Shown here piece after piece: positions 1 to 9,315 of a DNA stretch of 64,000 bases. Source of the DNA: J095 sp964517605 (lineage in GTDB: Bacteria; Chloroflexota; Anaerolineae; 4572-78; J111); the NCBI GenBank assembly GCA_964517605.1, contig CAZFCE010000024.1, forward strand, positions 18,498 through 82,497, in the 5' to 3' direction. Every line of letters begins with the position of its first letter. Positions within the stretch are counted from its first letter, which is position 1. Made by a program: the position numbers and the translations under genes. The notes under the pieces are model-generated. The model had not been told where the DNA came from. It made no database searches and saw only the letters and a program-made list of their open reading frames with translations.

Positions 1-1
1 C

Positions 2-670
2 ACGGGGGCGCTGGCCGGTTTTATCAACGGCACCTTTATTGCCAAAATGAAAATCCCGCCGTTTGTATCTACGTTGGGGATGTTGTATATTGCCAAGGGG
101 TTATCGCTGGTGATCTCCGGCTTAAAGCCCATCTACTTTAACGACACCCCGGAGTTTAGCAAAATGGCAATGGGGTCAATTTTGGGTACAATCATTCCGG
201 GGTTTGATATTCCCAACGCGGTGCTGATTTTGTTTGGAATGGCGATTGTGGCCTACTTCATCCTTAACAAAACAATTTTAGGCCGGTACACCTTTGCCCT
301 GGGCAGCAACGAAGAAGCTACCCGTCTCTCCGGCGTTAATACCGACTTTTGGAAGATTATGGTGTACACGCTGGGCGGCACTTTTGCCGGCCTGGGCGGC
401 GTGCTGATTGCCTCGCGCCTCAACTCGGCCCAGCCCGCGCTGGGCGCCGGCTACGAGCTTGACGCCATTGCCGCGGTGGTCATCGGCGGCACGTCGCTCA
501 GCGGCGGTGAAGGCACCATTTTGGGCACAATCATCGGCGCGTTTGTCATCAGCGTGCTTACCAACGGCCTGCGGATTCTCTCTGTGCCGCAAGAATGGCA
601 AATTGTAGTTACCGGTGGTATTGTTATTATGGCTGTGTACCTGGATATCCTCCGCCGCCGCAAACTGTAA
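2..670 (+). CDS. Sugar ABC transporter permease, ribose/xylose type (5' end missing)
   Basis: C-terminal part of an inner-membrane permease of the RbsC/XylH family, which forms the channel for sugar import with a substrate-binding protein and an ATPase. The reading frame is open from base 2, before the first ATG at 47, so the gene starts upstream of the window. Several hydrophobic segments are visible. The family signatures IPPFVSTLGML near the start, SGVNTDFWKIMVYTLGG in the middle and AVVIGGTSLSGGEGTILGT near the end are typical. The 198-base gap to the binding-protein gene downstream has no terminator, so the two are probably co-transcribed; the ATPase is expected upstream. The position ahead of rhaI and fucI suggests a 6-deoxysugar such as L-rhamnose or L-fucose as substrate, but that is inference. 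Confidence 0.93.
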   Translation, partial: TGALAGFINGTFIAKMKIPPFVSTLGMLYIAKGLSLVISGLKPIYFNDTPEFSKMAMGSILGTIIPGFDIPNAVLILFGMAIVAYFILNKTILGRYTFALGSNEEATRLSGVNTDFWKIMVYTLGGTFAGLGGVLIASRLNSAQPALGAGYELDAIAAVVIGGTSLSGGEGTILGTIIGAFVISVLTNGLRILSVPQEWQIVVTGGIVIMAVYLDILRRRKL

Positions 671-868
671 ACTGCGGCCTTAACCTGGTTATCACTCCAA
701 CCCGGAGTTTATAACAAAATCTACTTGGATAGTAATGGTATTAAAAAGGAGGAGAAAAGAACGGTTACTACCTGAGCATAAAGTTAAAACCCAATACTGT
801 TGTCTGGAGTGAAATCACTCCGCACACCCTTGTTTTACTCTCAAAAAATCTTAAAGAGGAGATTTGTT

Positions 869-1936
869 ATGAAGATTACCAAGTTGTTCTCTGTTCTGTT
901 TAGCCTGCTGGTCATTGCCATGCTGGTGAGCGCCTGCGGCGGCGCTCCGGCTGCCCCTGCCGAAAAGCCCGCCGAAAAAGCGGCTGAAAAACCCGCCGAG
1001 AAACCGGCTGCTGAAAAACCGGCTGACAAACCCGCCGAACAACCTGCCGCCGAAAAAGCCGCTGGCAAACCCTACATTGCCATTGTGTCTAAAGGCTTCC
1101 AGCACCAATTCTGGCAAGCCGTGAACGCCGGTGCCAACAAAGCTGCCAAAGAATTTAATGTTGACATCACCTTTGAAGGCCCCGAAACCGAAGCCATGGT
1201 TGACAAACAGGTTGAAATGGTTCAGGCTGCGCTTGATAAAAAACCCGCCGCCCTGTGCCTGGCCGCGTTGGATAGCAAAGCTCTGGTTCCGCTACTGGAA
1301 CGCGCCAAATCCGAAAACATTCCAGTGGTTGGTTTTGACTCCGGCGTTGATAGCGACATTCCGGTTGCCACCGCTGCCACCAACAACGTGGCCGCTGCGG
1401 CTCTGGCTGCCGACAAAATGTCCGAACTGATGGGCGGCAAAGGCGAAGTGGCGATTATTGCCCACGACCAAACCAGCCGCACCGGGATTGATCGCGTGGC
1501 CGGCTTCACCGATCAGATTAAAAACAAATACAAAGACATTACCATTGTTGACACCCAATATGGCGCTGGCGACCAACTGAAATCCACCGACCTGGCCAAA
1601 GCCATTATCCAGGCTCACCCCAACCTGAAAGGTTTCTTTGGCGCTAACGAAGGTTCGATTATCGGCGTGCTGAACGCGGTAAAAGAACTGGGCAAAGAAG
1701 GCCAAATCGTGGTCATTGGCTACGACTCCGGCAAGCAGCAAATGGAAGCCATTAAATCCGGCACCGAAGCGGGCGCTATTACCCAGGACCCCATCGGCAT
1801 TGGCTACAAATGCGTGGAAGCCGCTGTTAAAACCCTTAAAGGCGAAAAAGTTGACAAAGTTATTGATACCGGGTTCCACTGGTACGATAAAACCAACATC
1901 GACTCCGCCGACATTAAACCCCTGCTGTACGAATAA
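869..1936 (+). CDS. Sugar-binding lipoprotein of an ABC importer (RbsB-like)
   Basis: Extracytoplasmic substrate-binding protein (355 aa) of the Periplasmic_binding_4 family. The start at 869 is chosen over an in-frame start at 800 because AAAGAGGAG lies just upstream and the protein then begins with a proper signal sequence ending in a lipobox (LVSAC, Cys at about residue 22). Residues 25-65 are an Ala/Pro/Lys/Glu linker of repeated EKPA units that would hold the binding domain off the membrane. The binding domain starts at about residue 67 (KPYIAIVSKGFQHQFW) and includes PVVGFDSGVDSD and GANEGSIIGVLNAV, typical of ribose/xylose-binding proteins. It follows the permease and precedes sugar kinase and isomerase genes. 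The sugar is not readable from sequence; a 6-deoxyhexose is inferred from context. Confidence 0.93.
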   Translation: MKITKLFSVLFSLLVIAMLVSACGGAPAAPAEKPAEKAAEKPAEKPAAEKPADKPAEQPAAEKAAGKPYIAIVSKGFQHQFWQAVNAGANKAAKEFNVDITFEGPETEAMVDKQVEMVQAALDKKPAALCLAALDSKALVPLLERAKSENIPVVGFDSGVDSDIPVATAATNNVAAAALAADKMSELMGGKGEVAIIAHDQTSRTGIDRVAGFTDQIKNKYKDITIVDTQYGAGDQLKSTDLAKAIIQAHPNLKGFFGANEGSIIGVLNAVKELGKEGQIVVIGYDSGKQQMEAIKSGTEAGAITQDPIGIGYKCVEAAVKTLKGEKVDKVIDTGFHWYDKTNIDSADIKPLLYE

Positions 1937-1960
1937 AAACAACGGGTTAGTTTAGAATAA

Positions 1961-1999
1961 GAAAGGGGGCTGTTCAACCCAAACAGACAGCCCCCTTTC
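1961..1999 (+). terminator. Stem-loop after binding-protein gene
   Basis: Perfect 13-bp inverted repeat (1961-1973 with 1987-1999, GAAAGGGGGCTGT) with a 13-base loop, 24 bases after the stop codon. No T-run follows, so it is more likely a partial terminator or mRNA-stabilising hairpin that raises binding-protein expression over the downstream enzymes, a common arrangement in ABC operons. Confidence 0.7.
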
Positions 2000-2080
2000 A
2001 AAACCCAAGCCGGTAAACACGTTTTTCCCCCAAAAAAATTTAGTTGCCTTGTAACCCCAAAGTTGGGTATTGATAAATTT

Positions 2081-3601
2081 ATGAGCGCACAACACTTTAT
2101 TTTGGCCCACGATCTGGGAACTACCGGTAACAAGGCCAGCCTGTTTAATTTAAACGGCCAGGTGGTGGCCTCAACGCTGGCCAGTTACACCACCGCTTAC
2201 CCTTTGCCCAACTGGGCCGAGCAAAATCCCGCCGACTGGGCCAGCGCCATTTTTAACTCCACCCGCGAGTTACTGGAGCAGGCCCAAATTTCTCCGGCAG
2301 AAGTGGCCGTGGTGAGCTTTAGCGGCCACATGCAGGGCGCGTTGGTGGTGGATAAAGCAGGCCAACCATTGCGCCCCGCCATTATTTGGGCCGACCAGCG
2401 GGCCACGGCGCAAGCCGATATTTTGGCCCAGGCGTTGGGCGCGGATCAGGTTTACCGGCTCACCGGCAGCCGGGTTAGCCCCGGCTACACCGCGGCCAAA
2501 ATCCGCTGGATTAAAGAGCATCAGCCCGATATTTACCGCAAAATTTACAAGGTTTTACAGGCCAAAGATTACGCCGCGTTTTTGTTAACCGGCCAATTTG
2601 CCACCGATTACTCCGATGCCTCGCTCACGCAGTTGCTTAACCTGCAACAGCGGCACTGGTCAACCGAAATTCTGGATGCGCTGGAACTCTCCGCCGCTAT
2701 TTTGCCGGATATTTATCCCGCCGCCACGGTGGTGGGCCGGGTTACGCCGCAGGCCGCCGCAGCTACCGGGCTACAAGCCGGCACGCCGGTGGTGATTGGC
2801 GGCGGCGATGGCGGCTGCGCTACGGTGGGCGCGGGCGCGGTGCAGGCCGGTGATGTTTACAATTATATTGGATCGTCGTCGTGGGTGGCTTTAAGCGCCG
2901 CCCAGCCGGTGTTCGATCCCGACCAGCGCACCTTTAACTTTATTCATCTCGACCCCAGCCTGTATTGTCCGCTGGGCACCATGCAGGCGGCGGGCGGCGC
3001 GTTCGATTGGCTGGAACGCCTTTTTCGGGATGAGGGCGCAACCCAACCCATTTACAAAGCCCTCGACGAAGCCGCCGGCAAAGTGCCGCCGGGCGCAACC
3101 GGCGTGCTGTTTTTGCCCTACCTGCTGGGCGAGCGCAGTCCCCATTGGAATCCCGCCGCGCGCGCCACTTTTGTGGGCTTGTCTATGCCCAACGGCAAAG
3201 CCGAAATAGCGCGAGCCGTGCTGGAAGGCGTGGCCTTTAACCTGCGCTACATTCTGGATTCGCTGCGCGGTCAGGGCGTGCAGGTTGAAGCCATGCGGCT
3301 GATTGGCGGCGGCGGCAAAAGCGCCGTGTGGCGGCAAATTTTAGCCGATGTGTACAACCTGCCCATTGTAAAGGTTAACCTGCCCGCCGCAGCTACCGCG
3401 CTGGGCGCGGCCATTGCCGGCGGCATTGGCGTGGGCCTGTACGCCGATTACTCCGTGGCGCAGCAATTGGTGCCAATCACGCCCGCCGAAGTGCCTAACC
3501 CGGCCACTCAACCCCGCTACCAGGCGTTGTACCATCTTTTCAAAGAAACTTACCGGGCGCTTGAACCCATTTATAACCAACTGGTAACTCTGCCGGAGTG
3601 A
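2081..3601 (+). CDS. FGGY-family carbohydrate kinase, xylulokinase-like
   Basis: ATP-dependent kinase of a ketose (506 aa), FGGY family, closest in style to xylulokinases. The start is taken as the ATG at 2081 (MSAQHFILAHDLGTTG) rather than the TTG at 2063. The N-terminal phosphate-binding loop is AHDLGTTGNKASL (about residues 8-20); the middle has VSFSGHMQGALVVD and IIWADQR; the C-terminal half has the FGGY signature region with RLIGGGGKSAVWRQILADV and an LGAA segment. Length is normal for the family. In an operon with rhaI, fucI and rhaB it may phosphorylate L-fuculose or a related ketose rather than D-xylulose, because no xylose isomerase is present. That substrate assignment is inference; the kinase family is clear. 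Confidence 0.9.
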   Translation: MSAQHFILAHDLGTTGNKASLFNLNGQVVASTLASYTTAYPLPNWAEQNPADWASAIFNSTRELLEQAQISPAEVAVVSFSGHMQGALVVDKAGQPLRPAIIWADQRATAQADILAQALGADQVYRLTGSRVSPGYTAAKIRWIKEHQPDIYRKIYKVLQAKDYAAFLLTGQFATDYSDASLTQLLNLQQRHWSTEILDALELSAAILPDIYPAATVVGRVTPQAAAATGLQAGTPVVIGGGDGGCATVGAGAVQAGDVYNYIGSSSWVALSAAQPVFDPDQRTFNFIHLDPSLYCPLGTMQAAGGAFDWLERLFRDEGATQPIYKALDEAAGKVPPGATGVLFLPYLLGERSPHWNPAARATFVGLSMPNGKAEIARAVLEGVAFNLRYILDSLRGQGVQVEAMRLIGGGGKSAVWRQILADVYNLPIVKVNLPAAATALGAAIAGGIGVGLYADYSVAQQLVPITPAEVPNPATQPRYQALYHLFKETYRALEPIYNQLVTLPE

Positions 3602-3671
3602 CGGTTTAGCCCCTGTATCTATAAAAATTAGCATCACCGCCTGTATTAACATTCAACAAGGAGTATGACCA

Positions 3672-4916
3672 ATGGAAAATTACAAAGCCGCCTACAATAT
3701 TTTGGCCGATAGCCTGACGGCGCAAGGGATAGATGTTGAAGCCGTTAAAGCCGCGCTCAAAAAGCAGCACATCGAAACCCCCAGTTGGGGTTACGCCAAC
3801 AGCGGCACCCGCTTTAAAGCCTTTGCCTGGCCCGGCGCTGCCACCACCACCGAACAAAAACTTGATGACGCCGCTGTGGTGCATAAAATGACCGGCATCG
3901 CTCCGTCGGTGGCGGTGCATATTCCGTGGGATCGCCCCGCCGGTGATGATTACGACGGCATGTGCCAGTACGCACAGGAACGCGGCATTGTGATTGGCGC
4001 GGTTAACCCCAACGTTTTTCAGGATGATCAGTACAAACTCGGCTCGCTGGGCAACCCCGACCCCGGCGTGCAGGAGCAGGCGTTGGATCACATTCTGGAA
4101 TGTTGCGCCATTATGCCCAAACTCAAAAGCGATGTGCTCAGCCTGTGGTTTGCCGATGGCACCAACTACGCCGGGCAGGATAGTTTGCGCGGGCGCAAGC
4201 ATCGCTTTGAAGCCGGGTTAAAAACCGTGTACCAGCACCTGCCCGCCAACAGCCGGATGCTGCTGGAATACAAATTTTTTGAACCCGCCTTTTACAGCAC
4301 CGACGTGCCGGACTGGGGCACGTCGTATGCCTGGTGTTTGAAATTGGGACCGCAGGCGCAGGTACTGGTTGATTTGGGCCACCACGCCCAGGGCGTCAAT
4401 ATTGAGCAAATTGTGGCCTTTTTGCTGGATGAAGGCCGGCTGGGCGGTTTTCACTTTAATAACCGCAAATACGCCGATGATGATTTGATGGTGGGCAGCG
4501 TCAATCCGTTTGAACTGTTCCTGATTTACAACGAACTCACCGGGGCCGCCGCCAGCAGCGATGCCGTTGCCAGCGCCACTGCCAAAAACGTGGCTTACAT
4601 GATTGACCAGTGCCACAACATTGAGGGCAAAATTGCGCCCATGATGCAATCGGTGTTGAACTGCCAGGAAGCGTATGCCAAATCGCTGCTGGTGCCGCGC
4701 GAGCAACTGCGCCAGGCGCAACAGGCCGGCGAAGTACTGAACGCCTACCGGCTGTTAACCGGCGCGTACAGCACCGATGTGCGCCCGTTGCTGGCCCAGG
4801 TGCGCGCAGAAATAGGCGTGCCGGCTGATCCCATCGCGGCTTATCTGGCCAGCGGCTACGAGGAAAAGATTCGCAAAGAACGCGGCACCGCCGATGCCAG
4901 CGGCGGCTTTCAATAA
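3672..4916 (+). CDS. rhaI: L-rhamnose isomerase, RhaI type
   Basis: Cytoplasmic sugar isomerase (414 aa) of the TIM-barrel RhaI family (the non-E. coli type found in Pseudomonas, Rhizobium and many Gram-positives), converting L-rhamnose to L-rhamnulose with a divalent metal. Visible family landmarks are TPSWGYANSGTRF near residue 40, VAVHIPWDRP near 80, SLWFADGTNYAGQDS near 160, LEYKFFEPAFYSTDVPDWG near 200, VDLGHHAQGVNIEQIV near 235 and LGGFHFNNRKYADDDL near 260. The last four carry the metal-binding Glu, Asp and His residues expected of the family. A Shine-Dalgarno AAGGAG lies at 3658-3663. These enzymes are often broad-specificity, so related sugars could also be used. It follows the FGGY kinase by 70 bases, in the same operon. 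Confidence 0.93.
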   Translation: MENYKAAYNILADSLTAQGIDVEAVKAALKKQHIETPSWGYANSGTRFKAFAWPGAATTTEQKLDDAAVVHKMTGIAPSVAVHIPWDRPAGDDYDGMCQYAQERGIVIGAVNPNVFQDDQYKLGSLGNPDPGVQEQALDHILECCAIMPKLKSDVLSLWFADGTNYAGQDSLRGRKHRFEAGLKTVYQHLPANSRMLLEYKFFEPAFYSTDVPDWGTSYAWCLKLGPQAQVLVDLGHHAQGVNIEQIVAFLLDEGRLGGFHFNNRKYADDDLMVGSVNPFELFLIYNELTGAAASSDAVASATAKNVAYMIDQCHNIEGKIAPMMQSVLNCQEAYAKSLLVPREQLRQAQQAGEVLNAYRLLTGAYSTDVRPLLAQVRAEIGVPADPIAAYLASGYEEKIRKERGTADASGGFQ

Positions 4917-4927
4917 AAAACATTCTG

Positions 4928-5059
4928 GCTACCTGATAGTTTTCAACACGAATGGCGCGAATGTTGCGATAAAAATTCGTGAAAAATTCGTACTATTCGG
5001 CCCAATTCGGAGTATTCGCGTTAAGAAGTTGCCGTTTCATGCCCAAAGTGTCAGGTAGC
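4928..5059 (+). repeat. MITE-like interspersed repeat, copy 1
   Basis: A 132-bp non-coding element between rhaI and the next gene, bounded by short inverted ends (GCTACCTGATA at 4928-4938 and TGTCAGGTAGC at 5049-5059). A second copy lies reversed at 49781-49893. The conserved parts are the ends, the adjoining AGTTTTCAACACGAAT, and a TTCGCGTTAAGAA block; the middle is variable and rich in TATTCG/ATTCG words. It encodes nothing, consistent with a non-autonomous transposable element. Confidence 0.7.
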
Positions 5060-5094
5060 TAAAAACATTTTACTATTTAACAAGCGAGGAAAAA

Positions 5095-6186
5095 ATGGCT
5101 TGGCAAACAACCATCCAACTCCAACGAAACTTTTTTACCGAAACAGAAAAAATACTGGTTGAAAACGGCAGCCTGACGGCTTCGGCTTTTCAGTTTGGCA
5201 CCGGCGTGCAGGCCGTGCGCCTTAAAAACGAACTGGGCGAACTGGTGCTGTTGCCGTTCCAGGGCCAGCAAATTTGGGATGCCCAATTTTTTGGCCGCAG
5301 CCTCACCATGAAATCCATGTTCACCCAGCCCAACGCCACCACCAACTACCTCAATACCTACGGTGGCTTTATGCTGCACTGCGGCGCTACCGCTATGGGC
5401 GTGCCCGCCGGCCCGGATACGCATCCGCTGCACGGCGAACTGCCCAACGCGCCATACCAAAGCGCCCAACTGCTGGCCGGCGAGGATGATCGCGGCCTGT
5501 ACCTGGGCTTAACCGGCTCGTACCAGCACACCATTGCTTTTAACTACAATTACGTGGCCCGCCCGCTGGTAAAACTTTACGCCAATTCCAGCCGGGTGCC
5601 GCTGGAGATAACCGTGCAAAACCTTAAAAAATCTCCAATGGAAGTGATGTACCTGGCTCACGTTAATTTTAAGCCGGTTGATAACGGCCAGTTGATCTAC
5701 AGCGCCCCGTGCGATCCGCAGCATGTGCGGGTGCGCAGCAGCATTCCATCGCACATTCACCCGCCACAGGGCTACCGCGAATTTCTGAACGAGTTGGAAG
5801 CCAATCCCGCCAAACACAATTTGCTGGCCCCGGGGCTGGCCTTTGACCCGGAAGTGGTGTTGTACGTAGACTACCAAACCGACGCGGACGGCTGGGCGCA
5901 CACCATGCAACTGCACCCCGATGGCTCCGCCGATTTCATCAGCCACCGCCCCGACACGCTGGATCATGGTGTGCGCTGGATTTGCCGCACCCCCGACCAG
6001 GACGCGCTGGGCATGGTGCTGCCCGCCACCGCCGAGCCGGAAGGCTACACCGCCGAACAGGCCAAAGGCAACATCAAAACCCTGCCGGCGCTGGGCGAAA
6101 TCAATTTTAAAATGGAAGTGGGCGCGCTGCAACCCGCCGAAGCCGCTCAACTGGCTGCCAAAATTGAGCAAATTCTAAAGGGTTAA
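5095..6186 (+). CDS. DUF4432 family protein, aldose-1-epimerase-like
   Basis: Cytoplasmic protein of 363 aa with the beta-sandwich galactose-mutarotase-like fold expected of DUF4432. Supporting features are TNYLNTYGGFMLHCGATAMG (about residues 81-100), HPLHGELPNAPYQSA (about 109-123), the central VMYLAHVNFKPVDNGQLIYS and the late NIKTLPALGEINFKMEVG. The conserved His residues in the HGELP region are those usually involved in sugar binding. Members of this family sit in sugar operons and are thought to interconvert anomers of deoxy or amino sugars; a role as rhamnose/fucose mutarotase is plausible here but unproven. Start: ATG after AGCGAGGAAAAA, following a MITE-like repeat. No signal peptide is seen. 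Confidence 0.85.
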   Translation: MAWQTTIQLQRNFFTETEKILVENGSLTASAFQFGTGVQAVRLKNELGELVLLPFQGQQIWDAQFFGRSLTMKSMFTQPNATTNYLNTYGGFMLHCGATAMGVPAGPDTHPLHGELPNAPYQSAQLLAGEDDRGLYLGLTGSYQHTIAFNYNYVARPLVKLYANSSRVPLEITVQNLKKSPMEVMYLAHVNFKPVDNGQLIYSAPCDPQHVRVRSSIPSHIHPPQGYREFLNELEANPAKHNLLAPGLAFDPEVVLYVDYQTDADGWAHTMQLHPDGSADFISHRPDTLDHGVRWICRTPDQDALGMVLPATAEPEGYTAEQAKGNIKTLPALGEINFKMEVGALQPAEAAQLAAKIEQILKG

Positions 6187-6220
6187 TTCCAAGACAAGAC
6201 CCGTAAATTGCGCTTTTGAG

Positions 6221-6274
6221 TAAGGGCAGGCACAAAACCTGCCCTTATTGGGCAACCCTCGCGGTTTGCCCCTG
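6221..6274 (+). repeat. Double-hairpin leader repeat, copy 1
   Basis: Two adjacent hairpins (stems GGGCAGG/CCTGCCC and GGGCAAACC-like/GGTTTGCCC with CTCGC loop) followed by a tail CCAAAACGCTATTTTTGCAAGGAG that delivers the ribosome-binding site of the next gene. Related copies stand in front of the genes at 21181 and 48856. This copy is the most diverged. Confidence 0.6.
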
Positions 6275-6308
6275 CGCCAAAACGCTATTTTTGCAAGGAG
6301 AAATAATT

Positions 6309-7328
6309 GTGAAAGCCATTTCTGTACTGGCTCCCCGAACCGTAAAAATCACCGACATCCCCGAACCGCAGCCCGGCCCCGAAGAAGTGCTGGTAGATGT
6401 GCATTACGTGGGCTTATGCGGCAGCGACCTGAACATGTATCGCGGCACGTTTGCGCTGGCCAAATACCCACGGGTGCTGGGCCACGAAGTGAGCGGGGTG
6501 ATTATTGGTAAAGGCGAGGCCGTGCCCGCCAGCCTGAAAATCGGCGATCAGGTGATGCTGTCGCCGTATTCCAACTGCGGCGTGTGCCCGGCCTGCCGCG
6601 CCGGGCGGCCCAACTGCTGTCAATTTAATGAAACAATGGGCTTGCAGCGCGACGGGGCGCTCACCGGCAAATTTGCCATCCATTGCAGCAAGGTTTTTGT
6701 TAACAACAGCCTGTCGCTGCAAGAACTGGCGCTGGTAGAGCCGCTCAGCGTGGGCTACCACGCCGCCAACCGGGGCCGCGTTAGCGAAGAAGACACCGTG
6801 CTGGTGCTGGGCGCGGGCACCATCGGCATTGGCGTGATTGCCGCCGCTGCCCGCAAAGGCGCTACCGTGATAGCCACCGATATTGACGACACCAAGCTGG
6901 CCGAAGCCCGCAAATTTGGGGCGCAGCACACCATCAACTCAACGCAGCAGGATGTGCTGGAAGTGGTGCGCGGCCTCACCAACGGCGAAGGCGCAAACGT
7001 GGCCATTGAGGCAATTGGCCTGCCCGACACGTTCCGGCTGGCCATCGAGGCCGTTTGTTTTGCCGGGCGGGTGGTGTACGTGGGTTACGCCAAAAAAGAA
7101 GTTACCTACGATACCACCAACTTTGTGCGCAAAGAACTGGATATTCTGGGGTCGCGCAACGCGCTGCGAGTGTTCCCGGCGGTGATCAAAATGCTGGCGC
7201 AGCGCCAAATGCCCTTTGCCAGCCTGATTTCAAAAGTTTACCCATTTGCCGAAAGCGCCGCCGCTCTGGCAGATTGGGACGCGGCTCCCGGCAAATTCAC
7301 CAAAATTTTGATTGATGTTAAACAATAA
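6309..7328 (+). CDS. Zinc-dependent MDR dehydrogenase (sorbitol/threonine dehydrogenase type)
   Basis: NAD(P)-dependent polyol or sugar dehydrogenase (339 aa) of the medium-chain family. The start is the GTG at 6309, eight bases after AAGGAG; an in-frame upstream ATG at 6216 would lie in a repeat. Catalytic zinc ligands are visible in GLCGSD (about residue 37) and LGHEVSG (about 62); the structural zinc site is the four-Cys set NCGVCPACRAGRPNCC (about 88-103); the Rossmann motif is VLGAGTIGIG (about 165-174) and ATDIDD gives the acidic residue that favours NAD over NADP. Length is normal. In this operon it could oxidise or reduce a deoxysugar or alditol, or act on a breakdown product; the substrate cannot be read from sequence. 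Confidence 0.9.
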   Translation: MKAISVLAPRTVKITDIPEPQPGPEEVLVDVHYVGLCGSDLNMYRGTFALAKYPRVLGHEVSGVIIGKGEAVPASLKIGDQVMLSPYSNCGVCPACRAGRPNCCQFNETMGLQRDGALTGKFAIHCSKVFVNNSLSLQELALVEPLSVGYHAANRGRVSEEDTVLVLGAGTIGIGVIAAAARKGATVIATDIDDTKLAEARKFGAQHTINSTQQDVLEVVRGLTNGEGANVAIEAIGLPDTFRLAIEAVCFAGRVVYVGYAKKEVTYDTTNFVRKELDILGSRNALRVFPAVIKMLAQRQMPFASLISKVYPFAESAAALADWDAAPGKFTKILIDVKQ

Positions 7329-7411
7329 TTGAGTTGTTCACCGGCCAGGCGGCTTTTGTGACATAAAACCTGGCCTCCGATTTTAATCCTATTTTCAAGG
7401 GAGAAAAAACA

Positions 7412-9232
7412 ATGCCGAATGTAGCTAATATCAAAATGAATGCCCCGGCCAATAAACTGGTGGGCGATATGCCCAAAGTTGGCATTCGCCCCACCATTGA
7501 TGGGCGGCTGGGCGGCGTGCGCGAATCGCTGGAAGCGCAAACTATGGATATGGCCAAAGCCGTGGCCCAACTCATCACCTCAAACCTGCGCCATGCCAAC
7601 GGCCTGCCGGTTGAGTGCGTTATTGCCGATACCACCATTGGCCGCGTGGCCGAAGCCGCCCGTTGCGCCGAAAAATTTAAAAAAGAGGGCGTTGGCCTGT
7701 CAATCACGGTAACGCCGTGCTGGTGTTACGGCGCGGAAACGATGGACATGGACTCGCTCATTCCCAAAGCGGTGTGGGGCTTTAACGGCACCGAGCGCCC
7801 CGGCGCGGTGTATCTGGCGGCGGTGCTGGCCGGCCACAGCCAAAAAGGGCTGCCCGCCTTTAGCATTTACGGGCGCGATGTGCAGGACGGCGGCGATAAA
7901 TCCATTCCGGCGGACGTGGCCGAAAAATTGCTGCAATTTGCCCGCGCCGGGCTGGCTGTAGCCACCATGCGCGGCAAATCCTATTTGGCCATGGGCGGCA
8001 CCTCTATGGGGATTGCCGGCTCGATTGTGAATCCGTCGCTGTTGGAAGCCTATTTTGGCATGCGCTCCGAAAGCGTGGATATGAGCGAATTTACCCGCCG
8101 CTTTGATGAAGGCATTTACGACCCCGAAGAATTTGAACGGGCGCTGGCCTGGGTTAAAGAAAACTGCCCCGAAGGCAAAGATTACAACCCCGCCGGCAAG
8201 CAACACACCCGCGAACAAAAAGACAAAGCCTGGGAACTTTCGGTGAAAATGGCGCTGATTGCCCGCGATTTGATGACCGGCAACTCTAAACTGGCCGAAA
8301 TGGGCTTTGGCGAAGAATCGCTGGGCCACAACGCCATTGCCGCCGGTTTTCAGGGGCAACGCCAGTGGACAGACCACTTCCCCAACGGCGATTTTATGGA
8401 AGCCATTCTCAACACCAGCTTTGATTGGAACGGCATCCGCCAGCCGTACATTGTGGCCACCGAAAACGATTTTCTCAACGGGCTGACCATGCTGCTGGGC
8501 CACCTGCTCACCGGCACCGCCCAGATTTTTGCCGACGTGCGCACCTACTGGAGTTTTGATGCGGTGAAGCGCGTTACCGGCTACGAGTTGAGCGGCGCTG
8601 CCGCCGGTGGTATTTTGCACCTGATTAACTCCGGCCCGGCCACGCTCGATGGCGCCGGCCAGATGCGCCGCGACGGCCAGCCGGTGATGAAGCCCTTCTG
8701 GGAAATCACCCCGGACGATGTGACAGGCAGCCTCAACGCCACCACCTGGCACACCTCTGATATGGGTTATTTCCGGGGCGGCGGCTGGTCTACCCGCTTT
8801 AAAACCGTGGGCGGCATGCCGGTCACTATGGCCCGCATCAATCTCATCAAAGGGCTTGGCCCGGCCTTGCAAATTGCCGAAGGCTGGACGGTTGACCTGC
8901 CGGATGATGTTCACACCGTGCTGGATGAACGCACCAACCCCACCTGGCCCACCACCTGGTTTACGCCGCGCACTTCCGGTAGCGGCGCTTTCCGTGATGT
9001 GTACACGGTGATGGCCAACTGGGGTGCCAACCACGGCGCAATCAGCTACGGCCACATCGGCAGTGATTTGATTACGCTGGCCTCGATGCTGCGCATTCCG
9101 GTGTACATGCACAACGTGGCCGAAGAAAATATTTTCCGGCCCAGCACCTGGGCGGCCTTTGGCGCCAGCGACCTGACCGGTGCGGATTTCCGCGCCTGCG
9201 CCAACTTTGGCCCGCTGTACGGCCAATTCTAA
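7412..9232 (+). CDS. fucI: L-fucose isomerase
   Basis: Mn-dependent ketol isomerase (606 aa; E. coli FucI is 591) converting L-fucose to L-fuculose, also active on D-arabinose in known homologues. Clear family landmarks: KVGIRPTIDGRLGGVRESLE at about residues 22-41, ITVTPCWCYGAETMDMD near 97, GTERPGAVYLAAVLAGHSQKG near 125, RGKSYLAMGGTSMGIAGS near 189 and the metal-site ATENDFLNGLTMLLGHLLTG near 350. The C-terminal part carries HVYTVMANWGANHGAISYGH-like sequence with the late conserved His. It follows the dehydrogenase by 83 bases with a good AAGGGAG site, and is followed by rhaB. Finding it next to rhaI indicates an operon for more than one 6-deoxyhexose. Confidence 0.96.
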   Translation: MPNVANIKMNAPANKLVGDMPKVGIRPTIDGRLGGVRESLEAQTMDMAKAVAQLITSNLRHANGLPVECVIADTTIGRVAEAARCAEKFKKEGVGLSITVTPCWCYGAETMDMDSLIPKAVWGFNGTERPGAVYLAAVLAGHSQKGLPAFSIYGRDVQDGGDKSIPADVAEKLLQFARAGLAVATMRGKSYLAMGGTSMGIAGSIVNPSLLEAYFGMRSESVDMSEFTRRFDEGIYDPEEFERALAWVKENCPEGKDYNPAGKQHTREQKDKAWELSVKMALIARDLMTGNSKLAEMGFGEESLGHNAIAAGFQGQRQWTDHFPNGDFMEAILNTSFDWNGIRQPYIVATENDFLNGLTMLLGHLLTGTAQIFADVRTYWSFDAVKRVTGYELSGAAAGGILHLINSGPATLDGAGQMRRDGQPVMKPFWEITPDDVTGSLNATTWHTSDMGYFRGGGWSTRFKTVGGMPVTMARINLIKGLGPALQIAEGWTVDLPDDVHTVLDERTNPTWPTTWFTPRTSGSGAFRDVYTVMANWGANHGAISYGHIGSDLITLASMLRIPVYMHNVAEENIFRPSTWAAFGASDLTGADFRACANFGPLYGQF

Positions 9233-9237
9233 CGAAA

Positions 9238-9301
9238 TTGCGAATGGGCGAATCTGCGAATGGCGAATTTACTTTCGCTATTCGCTCATTCGCCGTTCGT
9301 T
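9238..9301 (+). repeat. GCGAAT-rich imperfect palindrome
   Basis: The 80-base gap between fucI and rhaB is filled by four near-tandem GCGAAT words on the left arm and TTCGC words on the right, which together can fold as a long imperfect hairpin. It could act as an mRNA processing or stabilising element, or be a degenerate interspersed repeat. Confidence 0.55.
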
Positions 9302-9315
9302 CACAGGGGTGATTT

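Noticed and set aside
800..868. Longer N-terminus for the first sugar-binding protein
   Set aside because: The ATG at 869 has AAAGAGGAG upstream and starts a proper lipoprotein signal; the extension is not signal-like.
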